Shown here: piece after piece, positions 7,382 to 15,178 of the stretch | How the letters are laid out: the number at the start of each line of letters is the position of its first letter | How positions within the stretch are numbered: the stretch's first letter is position 1 | NCBI GenBank assembly: GCA_046350595.1 | Contig: JAXMAC010000078.1 | Span: 1-16,494, forward strand | Length of the DNA: 16,494 bases | Direction of reading: 5' to 3' | DNA from: JAHFOW01 sp046350595 | Lineage (GTDB): Bacteria; Planctomycetota; Brocadiia; Brocadiales; Brocadiaceae | Program-made: the position numbers and the translations under genes | The notes under the pieces: generated by a model | Told to the model about the DNA's origin: nothing | Seen by the model: the letters and a program-made list of their open reading frames with translations, nothing else | Database searches by the model: none

Positions 7382-8254
7382 ATGTTTGCTTTTTATCGGA
7401 AGGTAAAAAAGTATTCGCGTATGTGCTTATCTATGGCATGCGTAGCTCTTTTTGTCTTTAACGCACATCAGATACTCTGGGCCAAGCATCCGGCCAGGAC
7501 AGTTAGAGAAGAGGCATTTTATGTCAAGTTTAACAAGGGGTTATTATCGGTAAAACTGAAAAATTCTCCGATGAAAAAGGCATTAGAAGAAATCCTGAAG
7601 CAGAGCAGATCAAAGATGTGGCTGAACGATACCATCGAAGATGTCGTTACCATAGAGTTTCAAGATGTCCCTATCAGGGAAGGGGTGCGCAGAATACTCA
7701 AAGGTAAGAATTATGCATTCATCTATTCCCCGCTTCATTTTAAAGAAGGTAAACTCACCATCGTTAGTTCGAATAGGTCTGATGAAGCTTCTATGCCGGA
7801 AGAGAGGATCGTTTCCCAAAGGAAACCTATGCCCGCTGTGGCCAAACATACGAAACCGACCGAAAGACCCTCATTTGAAAACCTTATGAAGGATGCGCTG
7901 GGACACGAAGATGCGGACAAGAGAGAAGAAGCTATTATTGCATTGGGTGAAAGCAAGGATAAGAGGGCGATAGAAGTTATTTCAAAGGCGCTGTCAAACG
8001 ACCCCAGCGAGGACGTACGGTTAAGTTCAATTGACGCCCTGTTGGAAATTGGCGATAAAACGGTTGTCGAACCCCTTTCGTCTGCGCTGAAAGACAAGGA
8101 ACCCTGGGTGCGTGAAAGCGCTGTAGAGGCCCTTGCCTCAATAGGCGGAAACGAAGCTCTCGAGTTTATTAAAAGCGCGCTCAACGATACCGACAGCTCC
8201 GTCCGTGACCTGGCGCAGGAGACACTCGATGAATTGAAGGGTGGGGATAATTAA
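7382..8254 (+). CDS. Exported HEAT-repeat protein with an STN/secretin-like N-terminal domain
   Basis: A 290-residue protein with a signal peptide (basic start to about residue 13, hydrophobic 14-33, likely cleavage after WA at 33-34). Residues about 52-115 (LLSVKLKNSPMKKALEEI ... IEFQDVPIREGVRRIL) resemble the short STN/secretin N-terminal fold: a strand, a helix, then the 'V-I-E-F-x-D-V-P' strand. A charged, proline-rich linker follows (about 133-163). Residues about 165-285 are tandem HEAT/PBS-lyase-type helical repeats with recurring VR and A-L-G/S-I/E-I-G signatures. It probably acts as a periplasmic scaffold; a catalytic role is unlikely. AGGTGG at 7369-7374 is a good ribosome binding site. 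Its stop overlaps that of the convergent copper ATPase by four bases (TTAA, 8251-8254). Confidence 0.82.
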   Translation: MFAFYRKVKKYSRMCLSMACVALFVFNAHQILWAKHPARTVREEAFYVKFNKGLLSVKLKNSPMKKALEEILKQSRSKMWLNDTIEDVVTIEFQDVPIREGVRRILKGKNYAFIYSPLHFKEGKLTIVSSNRSDEASMPEERIVSQRKPMPAVAKHTKPTERPSFENLMKDALGHEDADKREEAIIALGESKDKRAIEVISKALSNDPSEDVRLSSIDALLEIGDKTVVEPLSSALKDKEPWVRESAVEALASIGGNEALEFIKSALNDTDSSVRDLAQETLDELKGGDN

Positions 8255-10455
8255 GAATACCATGAAATTCGCTTTAACAGGAGCGAATTGGTTACCACCG
8301 ACACTGATGAAAATGCCATGGCAAGCCCTGCATACTCAGGTTTTAGACTTATACCAAAAAACGGATACAAAACCCCAGCGGCAATGGGGATGCCGATAAT
8401 GTTATAAAAAAATGCCCAAAAAAGATTTTGCTTGATTTTGGTCAATGTCTGCCTGCCCAGGTGAATAGCCCGCACGACATCCATCATATCATTTTTAACT
8501 AAAACAATATCCCCCGTTTCCTTTGCAACATCCGTCCCCGCCCCAATGGCTATACCCACGTTGGCCTGGGCCAGGGCCGGGGCGTCATTAATGCCGTCGC
8601 CGACCATGCCTGCCTTCAGCCCCTCTTTCTGCAAGTTTTTTATAATTTCCCTCTTTTCTACCGGCATCACTTTCGCGCGGTATTCTTTGATGCCGACTTC
8701 TGAGGCAACTGCCTTTGCTACCCGTTCGCTATCACCTGTTAACATAATTGTTCGTATATCCAGGCTTGTTAACCGGGGCAGTATCTCCCGTGCATTTTGT
8801 TTTATTTTATCCCTAAGAGCGATGAGTCCCACGAGTGTCTTGTCATACGCTGCATATACGAGGGATTTTCCCTGTAATTCAAATGACCCTGTCTTCTCCC
8901 GTACCTCATCCATTGTTACCCCATGTGCTTTCAGGAGGCCTTCACTTCCGACAATCAGCTCCTTTTCCTTATACCAACACGTAATACCACTTCCAGGTTC
9001 CTCATGAAATTCCCGAACCTGATCCCAGGCAATGTTTCTGGTTTTTGCTTCATCCACCACCGATTGTGCGAGGGGGTGGTTTGAAAAACTGCACCCGGCA
9101 GCAGCAAGGGTAATTAATTCAGATTCGTTCAAAGAGTGTAAAGGTACAACATCCGTTATCACAAAGCGACCCTCGGTGATCGTCCCCGTTTTATCAAATA
9201 CGAGGGTATCGAGCCGTGCAATCTCCTCAAGGGCGCTTGCTCGTTTTATGAGGATGGCATGTTCAAGCCCAATACCGCAACCCACCATGATAGCTGTAGG
9301 AGTCGCAAGTCCCATGGCGCACGGACATGCAATTACCATAACCGCAATCGCCGTTTTTAACGCCCAGAGAAAGGGCTGGCCGCCACTATAATGAGGAAAC
9401 AAGAAATACCAGCAGACAAAGGTTGCCATGGATAATCCTACAACTATCGGAACAAAGATGTTCGACACCTTATCTGCAAATCGCTGGATGGGCGCCCTGT
9501 CCATCTGGGCATCTTCAACCATCGTGATAATGTGTGATAATACGGTTTCCTCTCCCACCTTAATTGCCTTTGCAACGAGAACACCCGTTTTATTTATCGT
9601 AGCCCCTATCACACGGTCGCCTTTTTGTTTTACCACAGGGATAGATTCACCCGTCACCATCGACTCATCTACAGCCGAAACACCCCCGACTACCTCGCCA
9701 TCCACGGGGATGATCTCCCCAGCCCGAACAACGACTTTATCATCAACCTGAAGGATAGATGCGCTTACCTCAGTTTCGCTTCCATCCGGCAAGAGTAACC
9801 GCGCCCTGTCTGCCTGGAGTTTTGCTAATTTCTGGAGCGCCAGACTTGCCCTTCCTTTGACCCTCTCTTCCAGAAATTTCCCGATGCGAATAAAGGTAAT
9901 CAACATTACTGTTGTCTCGAAAAATGCGTGACCCTGCAACCCGAAGCTGCCAAACAGTGCAAAGATGCTATACGTATAGGAGGACAAAACGCCTAACGAT
10001 ACCAACACGTCCATATTGGCAAAGAGATTTTTTACCGACTTGTAGGCGCTTACAAAAAAGTCCATACCGGGACCCAGTATCATCATGGTGGCAATAATCA
10101 TGAACGTGTACGGCATAGAGGGATGGTGCAAAGCAACTATAGGCCCGTACATCAGGAACATCATAACAAGGGAAGCCACGATGCTCACGATAAGCCAGCC
10201 AAATTGGAACGAGGTCTTTGTGGTTTGATCGGGATGCACACGTTCCTGAGCGCTGTAACCAATGTCCTTTATATAAGAAAAGATGTCTGTTTTGCTGACA
10301 ACATCAGTGTCATAGATTGCCATTCCTGTTGAGTTAGAAAAATTAACGCGAACAAATTTAATCCCTTTAAAATCCTTCAACCGACGTTCGATGTTCATTG
10401 CACAATTTACGCAGTGCATGCCGGTAATATCAAATTTTATTGTCTGTTCAGCCAT
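8251..10455 (-). CDS. copA: Cu+-exporting P1B-type ATPase
   Basis: Pumps monovalent copper (or silver) out of the cytoplasm using ATP. The 734 residues have one N-terminal heavy-metal domain with GMHCVNC (Cys15, Cys18) and about eight membrane segments. The actuator motif TGES is at 268-271, the transport-site motif C377-P-C379, the phosphorylation site D421-KTGT, the nucleotide-domain pair H460-P461 and the hinge GDGIND (619-624). The last two helices carry Y684-N685 and M713xxS716-S717, which with CPC define the P1B-1 (Cu+) class. The ATG is preceded by a weak AAGG. It lies eight bases behind the cyclase-family gene and is almost certainly co-transcribed with it. No CopZ chaperone or CueR/CsoR-like regulator is adjacent. 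Confidence 0.93.
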   Translation of the reverse strand: MAEQTIKFDITGMHCVNCAMNIERRLKDFKGIKFVRVNFSNSTGMAIYDTDVVSKTDIFSYIKDIGYSAQERVHPDQTTKTSFQFGWLIVSIVASLVMMFLMYGPIVALHHPSMPYTFMIIATMMILGPGMDFFVSAYKSVKNLFANMDVLVSLGVLSSYTYSIFALFGSFGLQGHAFFETTVMLITFIRIGKFLEERVKGRASLALQKLAKLQADRARLLLPDGSETEVSASILQVDDKVVVRAGEIIPVDGEVVGGVSAVDESMVTGESIPVVKQKGDRVIGATINKTGVLVAKAIKVGEETVLSHIITMVEDAQMDRAPIQRFADKVSNIFVPIVVGLSMATFVCWYFLFPHYSGGQPFLWALKTAIAVMVIACPCAMGLATPTAIMVGCGIGLEHAILIKRASALEEIARLDTLVFDKTGTITEGRFVITDVVPLHSLNESELITLAAAGCSFSNHPLAQSVVDEAKTRNIAWDQVREFHEEPGSGITCWYKEKELIVGSEGLLKAHGVTMDEVREKTGSFELQGKSLVYAAYDKTLVGLIALRDKIKQNAREILPRLTSLDIRTIMLTGDSERVAKAVASEVGIKEYRAKVMPVEKREIIKNLQKEGLKAGMVGDGINDAPALAQANVGIAIGAGTDVAKETGDIVLVKNDMMDVVRAIHLGRQTLTKIKQNLFWAFFYNIIGIPIAAGVLYPFFGISLKPEYAGLAMAFSSVSVVTNSLLLKRISWYS

Positions 10456-10463
10456 ATTGCGCC

Positions 10464-11105
10464 TTAACGTTCAGGAAATTCAGCGACGGTTCTCAAAATC
10501 ACCCGCGCGGGGCTTCCGTCACCGTCTCTTATTTTTAATGGAAGGGCGATAAGCTCATACTCTCCCGCTGTTACCACCCGTAAATCAAGACCCTCAAGAA
10601 TAATAACACCATTTTTTAAAAGGATGTGATGGGTATCTGTGCACAGAAATTTATCTACAGAAAGATAGTCGATTCCTACGAGCCTTACGCCATTATCGAC
10701 GAGGCACCGTGCAGCTTCTCCGGTAATGTAGACAAAATCTTTTTGAAATACCGAAAGGTTCCAATAAGCAGAGTTGACGGTCTTAAAGAGAACACGCTGC
10801 GTGTTCTTTAATTGCAACGATTTCAGTTCATCGAGACCGATCTTTTCCCTGTTTTGTATCTCGAAAACCGTTGCCTTTCCTATAAGATAGTCAAGAGGAA
10901 TCTGGTCTACAGCGATACCCCCTTCTTCGTAGTGATAGGGTGAGTCGATATGAGTCCCGCAATGTGAACTAAATTTCAGTTCTGATATATTACAGGAATC
11001 GCCGTGAGAAATTGAGCTTGTTTTTTGAATGAATATTGGTGGATCAGCAGGCCATGTGAGAAGGTTATTTGTAATGGGGAGGGTGATGTCGAAGAAGTTC
11101 GCCAT
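10464..11105 (-). CDS. Cyclase-family metal-dependent hydrolase (kynurenine formamidase-like)
   Basis: A 213-residue protein of the cyclase/KynB family. The metal-binding signature HxGTHxDxPxH is intact as H48-CGT-H52-I-D54-S-P56-Y-H58, and the family's early TWPAD segment is at 17-21. Members include bacterial kynurenine formamidase, isatin hydrolase and uncharacterised enzymes that cleave amides or cyclic imides with a Zn or Mn centre. No other tryptophan-catabolism gene is near, so naming it kynB would go too far. It is the first gene of a two-gene unit with copA, an unusual pairing that may reflect a shared promoter more than a shared pathway. No Shine-Dalgarno is visible before its ATG. 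Confidence 0.82.
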   Translation of the reverse strand: MANFFDITLPITNNLLTWPADPPIFIQKTSSISHGDSCNISELKFSSHCGTHIDSPYHYEEGGIAVDQIPLDYLIGKATVFEIQNREKIGLDELKSLQLKNTQRVLFKTVNSAYWNLSVFQKDFVYITGEAARCLVDNGVRLVGIDYLSVDKFLCTDTHHILLKNGVIILEGLDLRVVTAGEYELIALPLKIRDGDGSPARVILRTVAEFPER

Positions 11106-11205
11106 GTATGAATTTGAGGAGTACGTTTAAGACAGAAAGCAATCTCCCGCGGGTAAAATTGTCCACGATTAAACCAGCCGAGAAAACATTAAGAAATTGA
11201 GATAT

Positions 11206-11225
11206 TGTGCAAATATAATTGCACA
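11206..11225. promoter_or_regulatory. Perfect dyad, candidate operator upstream of the hydrolase-copA unit
   Basis: TGTGCAA (11206-11212), six bases, then TTGCACA (11219-11225) form a perfect inverted repeat in the spacer between the anti-sigma stop and the hydrolase start, about 100 bases upstream of the latter. There is no T-run, so an operator is more likely than a terminator. It does not match the CopY or CueR patterns I know. Confidence 0.45.
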
Positions 11226-11244
11226 TCTTCTCAACCTCTATCGA

Positions 11245-12072
11245 TTAACGTGACGTTAAATTTGAAGCCACCTTGAGCATTTCGTCGGTACTGATATCCG
11301 ATGTCAGGCAGTAGGTACTGCCTTCTTCTTCCCATAACACCGCATTGAATCCACGACAATTTCCCACATAAAATTCCTTTGTATTGAATTGTACTTTTTC
11401 AAGGTTTCTCATGGGGAGGCCGCTACCGCGTACTACCTGGAGGGTTAATTTATTTCCGCCTTTGTTGAAAATGACGCAGGAACTGTCTGTGCCGCAAATT
11501 CGGACAGGCAATCCGCCAACTACGCGTATCTGGTCTGAATTGAGAAGGGGAGAAGAATTACCCTGGCCGACATTTAATTTACTTCCAAAATAATCAGTTA
11601 TATTTCCCACAACGGATGTGTTTTCGTTGAATACCAGGTTGTCACTGACTGCCTGCATATGGTTCTTTACAGCATTGTCGACAATTGAAATCTGGTCATT
11701 TGAATAAAATCCATAGTTCGAATAATAAAAAATACCTCCTGTAATAAGAAGGAGGAGTGATGCTGCAACGGCGTATGAACGGGGAGAAAAGAATAAACGG
11801 GTAATTTTTTGTTTGGAAGCGGTTTCCTGAGTTACAGATTCTTTGTTAATTGCTGCGATACCTTCGATAATTCTGTGATGGAGGCGCAGGGGGGCTTTGG
11901 TGTTTATACAATGCGCCTTGACAAGCGCCCGAATACCTTTTTCAAACTCATATCTTTGACGACACGCGCTGCAATTATCTAAATGTTTCTTTACGATAAT
12001 TCCATGGGTATCGTCTATTTCCCTGTCCATGTACTCATAAAGATATTTCACTGCTTCAATGCACGACATCAT
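11245..12072 (-). CDS. Membrane anti-sigma factor with N-terminal zinc-binding domain
   Basis: The predicted inhibitor of the sigma factor encoded just upstream. The N-terminal zinc anti-sigma (ZAS/zf-HC2) domain has H30xxxC34xxC37, with Cys4 as a further likely ligand. One transmembrane helix is at about 99-117 (AVAASLLLLITGGIFYY). An extracytoplasmic domain (about 120-275) contains four cysteines (193, 199, 239, 255), which could form disulfides and sense redox or envelope state. The stretch FNAVLWEEEGSTYCLTSDIS near the end resembles the C-terminal module of other membrane anti-sigma factors. Its ATG overlaps the sigma stop in ATGA (12069-12072), implying translational coupling and a matched ratio. 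The function as anti-sigma factor is well supported; the signal is unknown. Confidence 0.87.
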   Translation of the reverse strand: MMSCIEAVKYLYEYMDREIDDTHGIIVKKHLDNCSACRQRYEFEKGIRALVKAHCINTKAPLRLHHRIIEGIAAINKESVTQETASKQKITRLFFSPRSYAVAASLLLLITGGIFYYSNYGFYSNDQISIVDNAVKNHMQAVSDNLVFNENTSVVGNITDYFGSKLNVGQGNSSPLLNSDQIRVVGGLPVRICGTDSSCVIFNKGGNKLTLQVVRGSGLPMRNLEKVQFNTKEFYVGNCRGFNAVLWEEEGSTYCLTSDISTDEMLKVASNLTSR

Positions 12073-12665
12073 TTTTTCCTCTTAATAAAACCCTTATCTT
12101 TTGCATATTCCCAGAGACTTTTCTGAAGTAACTTCCGGCTACGATTCAACCTCGACTTTACGGTACCAATCGGCACATTGGTGATTTCCGCAATGTCCTT
12201 GTAAGATAATTCTTCCACATCAGAATATAAAATAACCTCCCGGTATTCTAATGGCAAGCTGTCAATTGCGTGTTTTATATCATCATCCACCATTAAGTTA
12301 TCAAGATCATTATATTTATCTTCCAAAGAGTCTACCAGTTCTTCCCTGTTTTCCTGCTTATTCGCAAAATTTACATTCAGCGCTTCGATATCATCATAAC
12401 CAACTTCGCCAGGCGTATTCACCGCTTTTCTGTACTTGTTGATAAAGGTATTCCGAAGTATCTTATACAACCATGCCTTTACATTCGTGCCTTTCTGAAA
12501 GGTATCGAAGAAACGATAAGCTTTTAAATACGCCTCCTGAACAAGGTCTTCTGCTTCCTCTTTATTGAACACTAACCGCACTGCCATATTGTAGAGGGAA
12601 TCAATATGCCCAAGGGCAATCTCTTCAAATTCTTTTTTTCTCGTATTTTCTTCCCTCATTGACAA
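12069..12665 (-). CDS. ECF (group 4) sigma-70 family RNA polymerase sigma factor
   Basis: A 198-residue alternative sigma factor. Region 2 (about 20-82) has AEDLVQEAYLKAYRFFDTF, which contacts core polymerase and the -10 element, then NVKAWLYKILRNTFINKYRK. Region 4 (about 130-180) has LPLEYREVILYSDVEELSY and the helix-turn-helix IAEITNVPIGTVKSRLNRSRK for -35 recognition. Regions 1 and 3 are absent, as expected for ECF factors. A longer acidic linker than usual (about 83-130) joins the two. The listed start is TTG at 12665, placed five bases after AGGA; an ATG two codons on (12659) is an equally possible start. Its own promoter is sigma-70-like, so basal expression need not depend on autoregulation. 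Targets cannot be read from this window. Confidence 0.92.
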   Translation of the reverse strand: MSMREENTRKKEFEEIALGHIDSLYNMAVRLVFNKEEAEDLVQEAYLKAYRFFDTFQKGTNVKAWLYKILRNTFINKYRKAVNTPGEVGYDDIEALNVNFANKQENREELVDSLEDKYNDLDNLMVDDDIKHAIDSLPLEYREVILYSDVEELSYKDIAEITNVPIGTVKSRLNRSRKLLQKSLWEYAKDKGFIKRKK

Positions 12666-12722
12666 AAATTTCCTTTTTTAAAAACAATAAAATGTTCAAT
12701 AAAGTTCCTGAATTGTTTTTTT

Positions 12723-12751
12723 ATTATATAAATATTTATGAATACATTCAA
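12723..12751 (-). promoter_or_regulatory. Near-consensus sigma-70 promoter for the sigma/anti-sigma operon
   Basis: Read on the minus strand: TTGAAT (12751-12746), a 17-base AT-rich spacer and a perfect TATAAT (12728-12723). Transcription would begin near 12716, giving a leader of about 50 bases. A GGAAC, the usual ECF -35 core, lies at 12708-12704, but no matching ECF -10 element follows at the normal spacing. Confidence 0.72.
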
Positions 12752-12867
12752 GGCAATAAAAACCCCTTCCTGGGGAGTTTTACAGACAGCAGATACCTTG
12801 CACAAATAAAAGGAAAATTCCTATGATATAACCTTTCTTTGTGTTATTGTTAATACAGAGAATATTT

Positions 12868-12935
12868 AAATTGTATAGGAATTTCAATACTGTAGAGACG
12901 TAAAATATTGCGTCTCTACATGCGCATTTTCAAGT
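12868..12935. repeat. Hairpin repeat module A, truncated by the assembly gap
   Basis: It is preceded by TTGTATAGGAATTTCAAT (as in module B). The hairpin TGTAGAGACGTAA / TTGCGTCTCTACA (12891-12920) has one G-T type mismatch, and TGCGCATTTTCAAGT then runs into the Ns. The shared tail is missing and probably lies in the gap. Confidence 0.78.
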
Positions 12936-12945
12936 NNNNNNNNNN
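12936..12945. other. Assembly gap (10 N)
   Basis: Ten undetermined bases inside the repeat cluster. The true gap length is unknown, because ten N is often a placeholder. Confidence 0.97.
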
Positions 12946-12976
12946 TCTTTTTCCAGGGGCCCTATGAATAATTTAA

Positions 12977-13061
12977 TGTATAGGAATTTCAAACGCACCA
13001 TGTTGTCGACCCCCCCCCCCCCCCACTACGCTGTTATAGAAGTCGCCGTAGGCCTGATTTA
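12977..13061. repeat. Intergenic repeat module B with a C15 run replacing the palindrome
   Basis: It starts TGTATAGGAATTTCAAAC and ends CACTACGCTGTTATAG...AAGTCGCCG, like the copy at 2668-2750. Where that copy has GGCAAGGCGCGCCTTG, this one has TCGA and fifteen C (13010-13024). The flanks match almost base for base, so the C-run stands in the place of the palindrome. Confidence 0.75.
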
Positions 13062-13096
13062 TTTGATAATTCTGGAGGTCACGCCAACAAAACATA

Positions 13097-14575
13097 ATGA
13101 ATATATTATTAATATACCCTGAATTCCCGGATACATTTTGGAGTTTCAAACACGCCCTTAAGTTCATACGCAAAAAATCCTCCTTTCCACCATTAGGCCT
13201 CCTGACGGTTGCCGCAATGCTGCCGTCAGAGTGGTCAAAGCGGTTGGTTGACGTCAATGTGACAAGGCTCACGGACAAAGACCTGGCATGGGCGGATTAT
13301 GCGTTTATCAGCAGTATGGTTGTACAAAGAACGTCGGCTCAGCAGATCATTGGGCGTTGTAAGGCAGCCGGCGTCTGCGTGGTTGCCGGCGGACCTTTAT
13401 TCACGAGTGAGCATGAACAATTTGAGCATGTTGACCATTTCGTCCTCAACGAAGCAGAGCTAACCCTGCCATCCTTTTTGGAAGACCTGAATAATAATTG
13501 TGCCCGGCGTGTATATACCTCCTCGCAATTTGCTGACATTCAAAAAACTCCGTCTCCTCTTTGGGAGCTGGCCGATCTGAGGCAATACGCCTCAATGAGC
13601 ATACAGTACTCGCGGGGTTGTCCGTATCACTGCGAGTTCTGTAATGTGACGTCATTGTTTGGACGACGCACCCGCAACAAAACTGCCGGACAAATTGTTG
13701 CCGAGTTGGATTGTTTCTACAACATGGGATGGCGTGGCCCGGTATTCTTTGTAGATGATAATCTCATCGGGAACAAGAAAATCCTCAAGGAGGAATTGTT
13801 GCCTGCTTTAATCAAATGGCAAAAAGAACATGTGCCGATACCGTTTAACACGGAAGCCTCCATCAATCTGGCCGATGATGAAGAGCTGATGCACATGATG
13901 TCCGATGCAGGTTTTAATGCGGTTTTTGTCGGGATTGAGACGCCGGATACGGATGGCCTGGCGGAATGTAACAAAAAACAGAACAAAAACCGTAATCTCA
14001 TTGAAGACGTGCGGCGTATTCAGCGGGCCGGCCTTCAGGTACAGGCAGGCTTTATCGTAGGTTTTGACAGTGATACGCCGTCCATCTTTCAGCGACAAAT
14101 TGATTTTATCCAGAAAAGCGGGATTGTATCGGCGATGATCGGCCTGCTTCAGGCACCGACCGGGACAAAGCTCTATGACCGTTTAAAACGGGAAGGGCGC
14201 TTGCTTGGGCAGATGTCGGGGAACAATGTTGATGGCACCACGAACATTATCCCTAACATGGACAACGATACGTTTCTGGAAGGATATAAAAAAATATTGA
14301 GACATATTTATTCCCCTGAAAATTATTATCATCGTATAAAAACCTTCTTTCGGGAATACAAAGTGCCAAAGATTAAAGCACAGTTTAAATTTAATCATCT
14401 CCTTGCATTGTTTCGCGCCGTCTATCACCTTGGTATCCTGAGCAATGAACGTGGCCAATTCTGGAAACTCTTGTTATGGACGTATTTTCATCGTCGGGAA
14501 TTATTACCACTGTCCATTACCCTTGCAGTTTACGGTTACCATTTCCGCAAAGTTAGCGAATTACATGTCCTTTAG
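13097..14575 (+). CDS. B12-binding-domain radical SAM protein, probable DUF4070 type, substrate unknown
   Basis: A 492-residue enzyme. Residues about 1-130 form a Rossmann-like cobalamin-binding domain (MNILLIYPEFPDTFWSF, AWADYAFISSM, VVAGGPLFT), lacking an obvious DxHxxG base-off motif. The radical SAM core (about 165-380) has C175-x3-C179-x2-C182 (RGCPYHCEFC) for the [4Fe-4S] cluster that cleaves S-adenosylmethionine; FVDDN, EASINLADDEEL, VGIETPD and GFIVGFDSD follow the usual strand order. The last 110 residues (ILRHIYSPENYYHRIKTF...) fit a DUF4070-like C-terminal domain. Relatives include HpnR (hopanoid C-3 methylase) and many uncharacterised proteins; methylation or another radical modification of a lipid or other small molecule is inference. 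GGAGGT lies about 17 bases before the ATG, too far for an ideal site, but the N-terminus is as expected. The downstream neighbour is convergent, so the gene stands alone. Confidence 0.86.
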   Translation: MNILLIYPEFPDTFWSFKHALKFIRKKSSFPPLGLLTVAAMLPSEWSKRLVDVNVTRLTDKDLAWADYAFISSMVVQRTSAQQIIGRCKAAGVCVVAGGPLFTSEHEQFEHVDHFVLNEAELTLPSFLEDLNNNCARRVYTSSQFADIQKTPSPLWELADLRQYASMSIQYSRGCPYHCEFCNVTSLFGRRTRNKTAGQIVAELDCFYNMGWRGPVFFVDDNLIGNKKILKEELLPALIKWQKEHVPIPFNTEASINLADDEELMHMMSDAGFNAVFVGIETPDTDGLAECNKKQNKNRNLIEDVRRIQRAGLQVQAGFIVGFDSDTPSIFQRQIDFIQKSGIVSAMIGLLQAPTGTKLYDRLKREGRLLGQMSGNNVDGTTNIIPNMDNDTFLEGYKKILRHIYSPENYYHRIKTFFREYKVPKIKAQFKFNHLLALFRAVYHLGILSNERGQFWKLLLWTYFHRRELLPLSITLAVYGYHFRKVSELHVL

Positions 14576-14588
14576 TCAAAATTTAGAT

Positions 14589-14960
14589 TTATGCCGACCA
14601 CACCTCTAACCGGTTCCCTTCAGGGTCAAAGAAAAAAAACGAACGCCCGCCCCACGGGTGGTCTTTAATCGTGTTCACCTTCACTCCTTTTGTTTGCAGG
14701 AGATTCCATATCTCATCGGCATTGTCCACCTGAATAGCCAACGTCAAACCCTGGCCGCCGGAACTCTTGATTGTTGTCCGTTGCTCGTTTGCCACGCTTA
14801 TACGGGCGTATGCGTTTACCTTAAATTCTACAAACCAGTCGTTCTCAAGCGTTACGGGAAAACCTAAAACATCCCGATAAAAGATAACCGTTTCCTGCCA
14901 TTGCCTGCAATACAATATGGTGTTTGCTAACAGAATAGATTCTTTTATTCCTTTTATCAT
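14589..14960 (-). CDS. VOC (glyoxalase/bleomycin-resistance/dioxygenase) superfamily protein
   Basis: A single VOC domain of 123 residues, the standard length for small members that dimerise to build the metal site. Visible hallmarks are the paired beta-alpha-beta-beta-beta units, the segment WQETVIFYRDVLGFPV (20-35) and the ending FFFDPEGNRLEVWSA, in which Glu119 is a likely metal ligand. Members range from lyases and dioxygenases to drug-binding resistance proteins, so the substrate cannot be stated. It meets the radical SAM gene tail to tail with 13 bases between the stops. No good ribosome binding site precedes the ATG. A dyad-bearing segment about 117 bases upstream (15077-15091) matches one in the uxs promoter. 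Confidence 0.85.
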   Translation of the reverse strand: MIKGIKESILLANTILYCRQWQETVIFYRDVLGFPVTLENDWFVEFKVNAYARISVANEQRTTIKSSGGQGLTLAIQVDNADEIWNLLQTKGVKVNTIKDHPWGGRSFFFFDPEGNRLEVWSA

Positions 14961-15076
14961 GTAAGAAATTTCTGATTCATCTCTTTTTTCTGCTCAGGTA
15001 TCTCGTTCCCAAATCATACGCTAAACTTGTTTTCAGTGTGTGTTGGTTTGCCGTGAATTGGAATTTTTAAATTTAT

Positions 15077-15091
15077 CATTTCAATGAAAAT
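15077..15091. promoter_or_regulatory. Second copy of the CATTTCAATGAAAAT motif
   Basis: The 15 bases are identical to 3680-3694 in the uxs promoter spacer. The centre TTTCAATGAAA is nearly palindromic. It lies about 117 bases upstream of the VOC gene, and the first copy about 113 bases upstream of uxs. I find no clear -35/-10 pair around this one, so an operator role is tentative. Confidence 0.3.
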
Positions 15092-15178
15092 ATGCTGGCG
15101 TGACATTCTATTTTGGGTAATGTCCTTTGAGTTGGTGCGGGCTGTTTGCTGGTGCGTCTGGACGGCGTTACAAGGTAT

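Larger units (their letters stand above)
12666..13096. other. Spacer with repeats, assembly gap and homopolymer
   Basis: 431 bases between divergent genes. From left to right they hold the leader and promoter of the sigma operon, a small CCCC/GGGG hairpin flanked by AAAA and TTTT (12758-12781) that could end transcription in either direction, a module A repeat (12868-12935), ten undetermined bases (12936-12945), and a module B repeat interrupted by fifteen C (12977-13061). No gene is visible. Confidence 0.75.

Noticed and set aside
8546..9007. 153-codon plus-strand reading inside copA
   Set aside because: Low-complexity antisense shadow of the ATPase domain.
12704..12708. GGAAC as an ECF autoregulatory -35 element
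   Set aside because: No ECF-type -10 element follows at the expected distance, while a near-consensus sigma-70 promoter lies just upstream.
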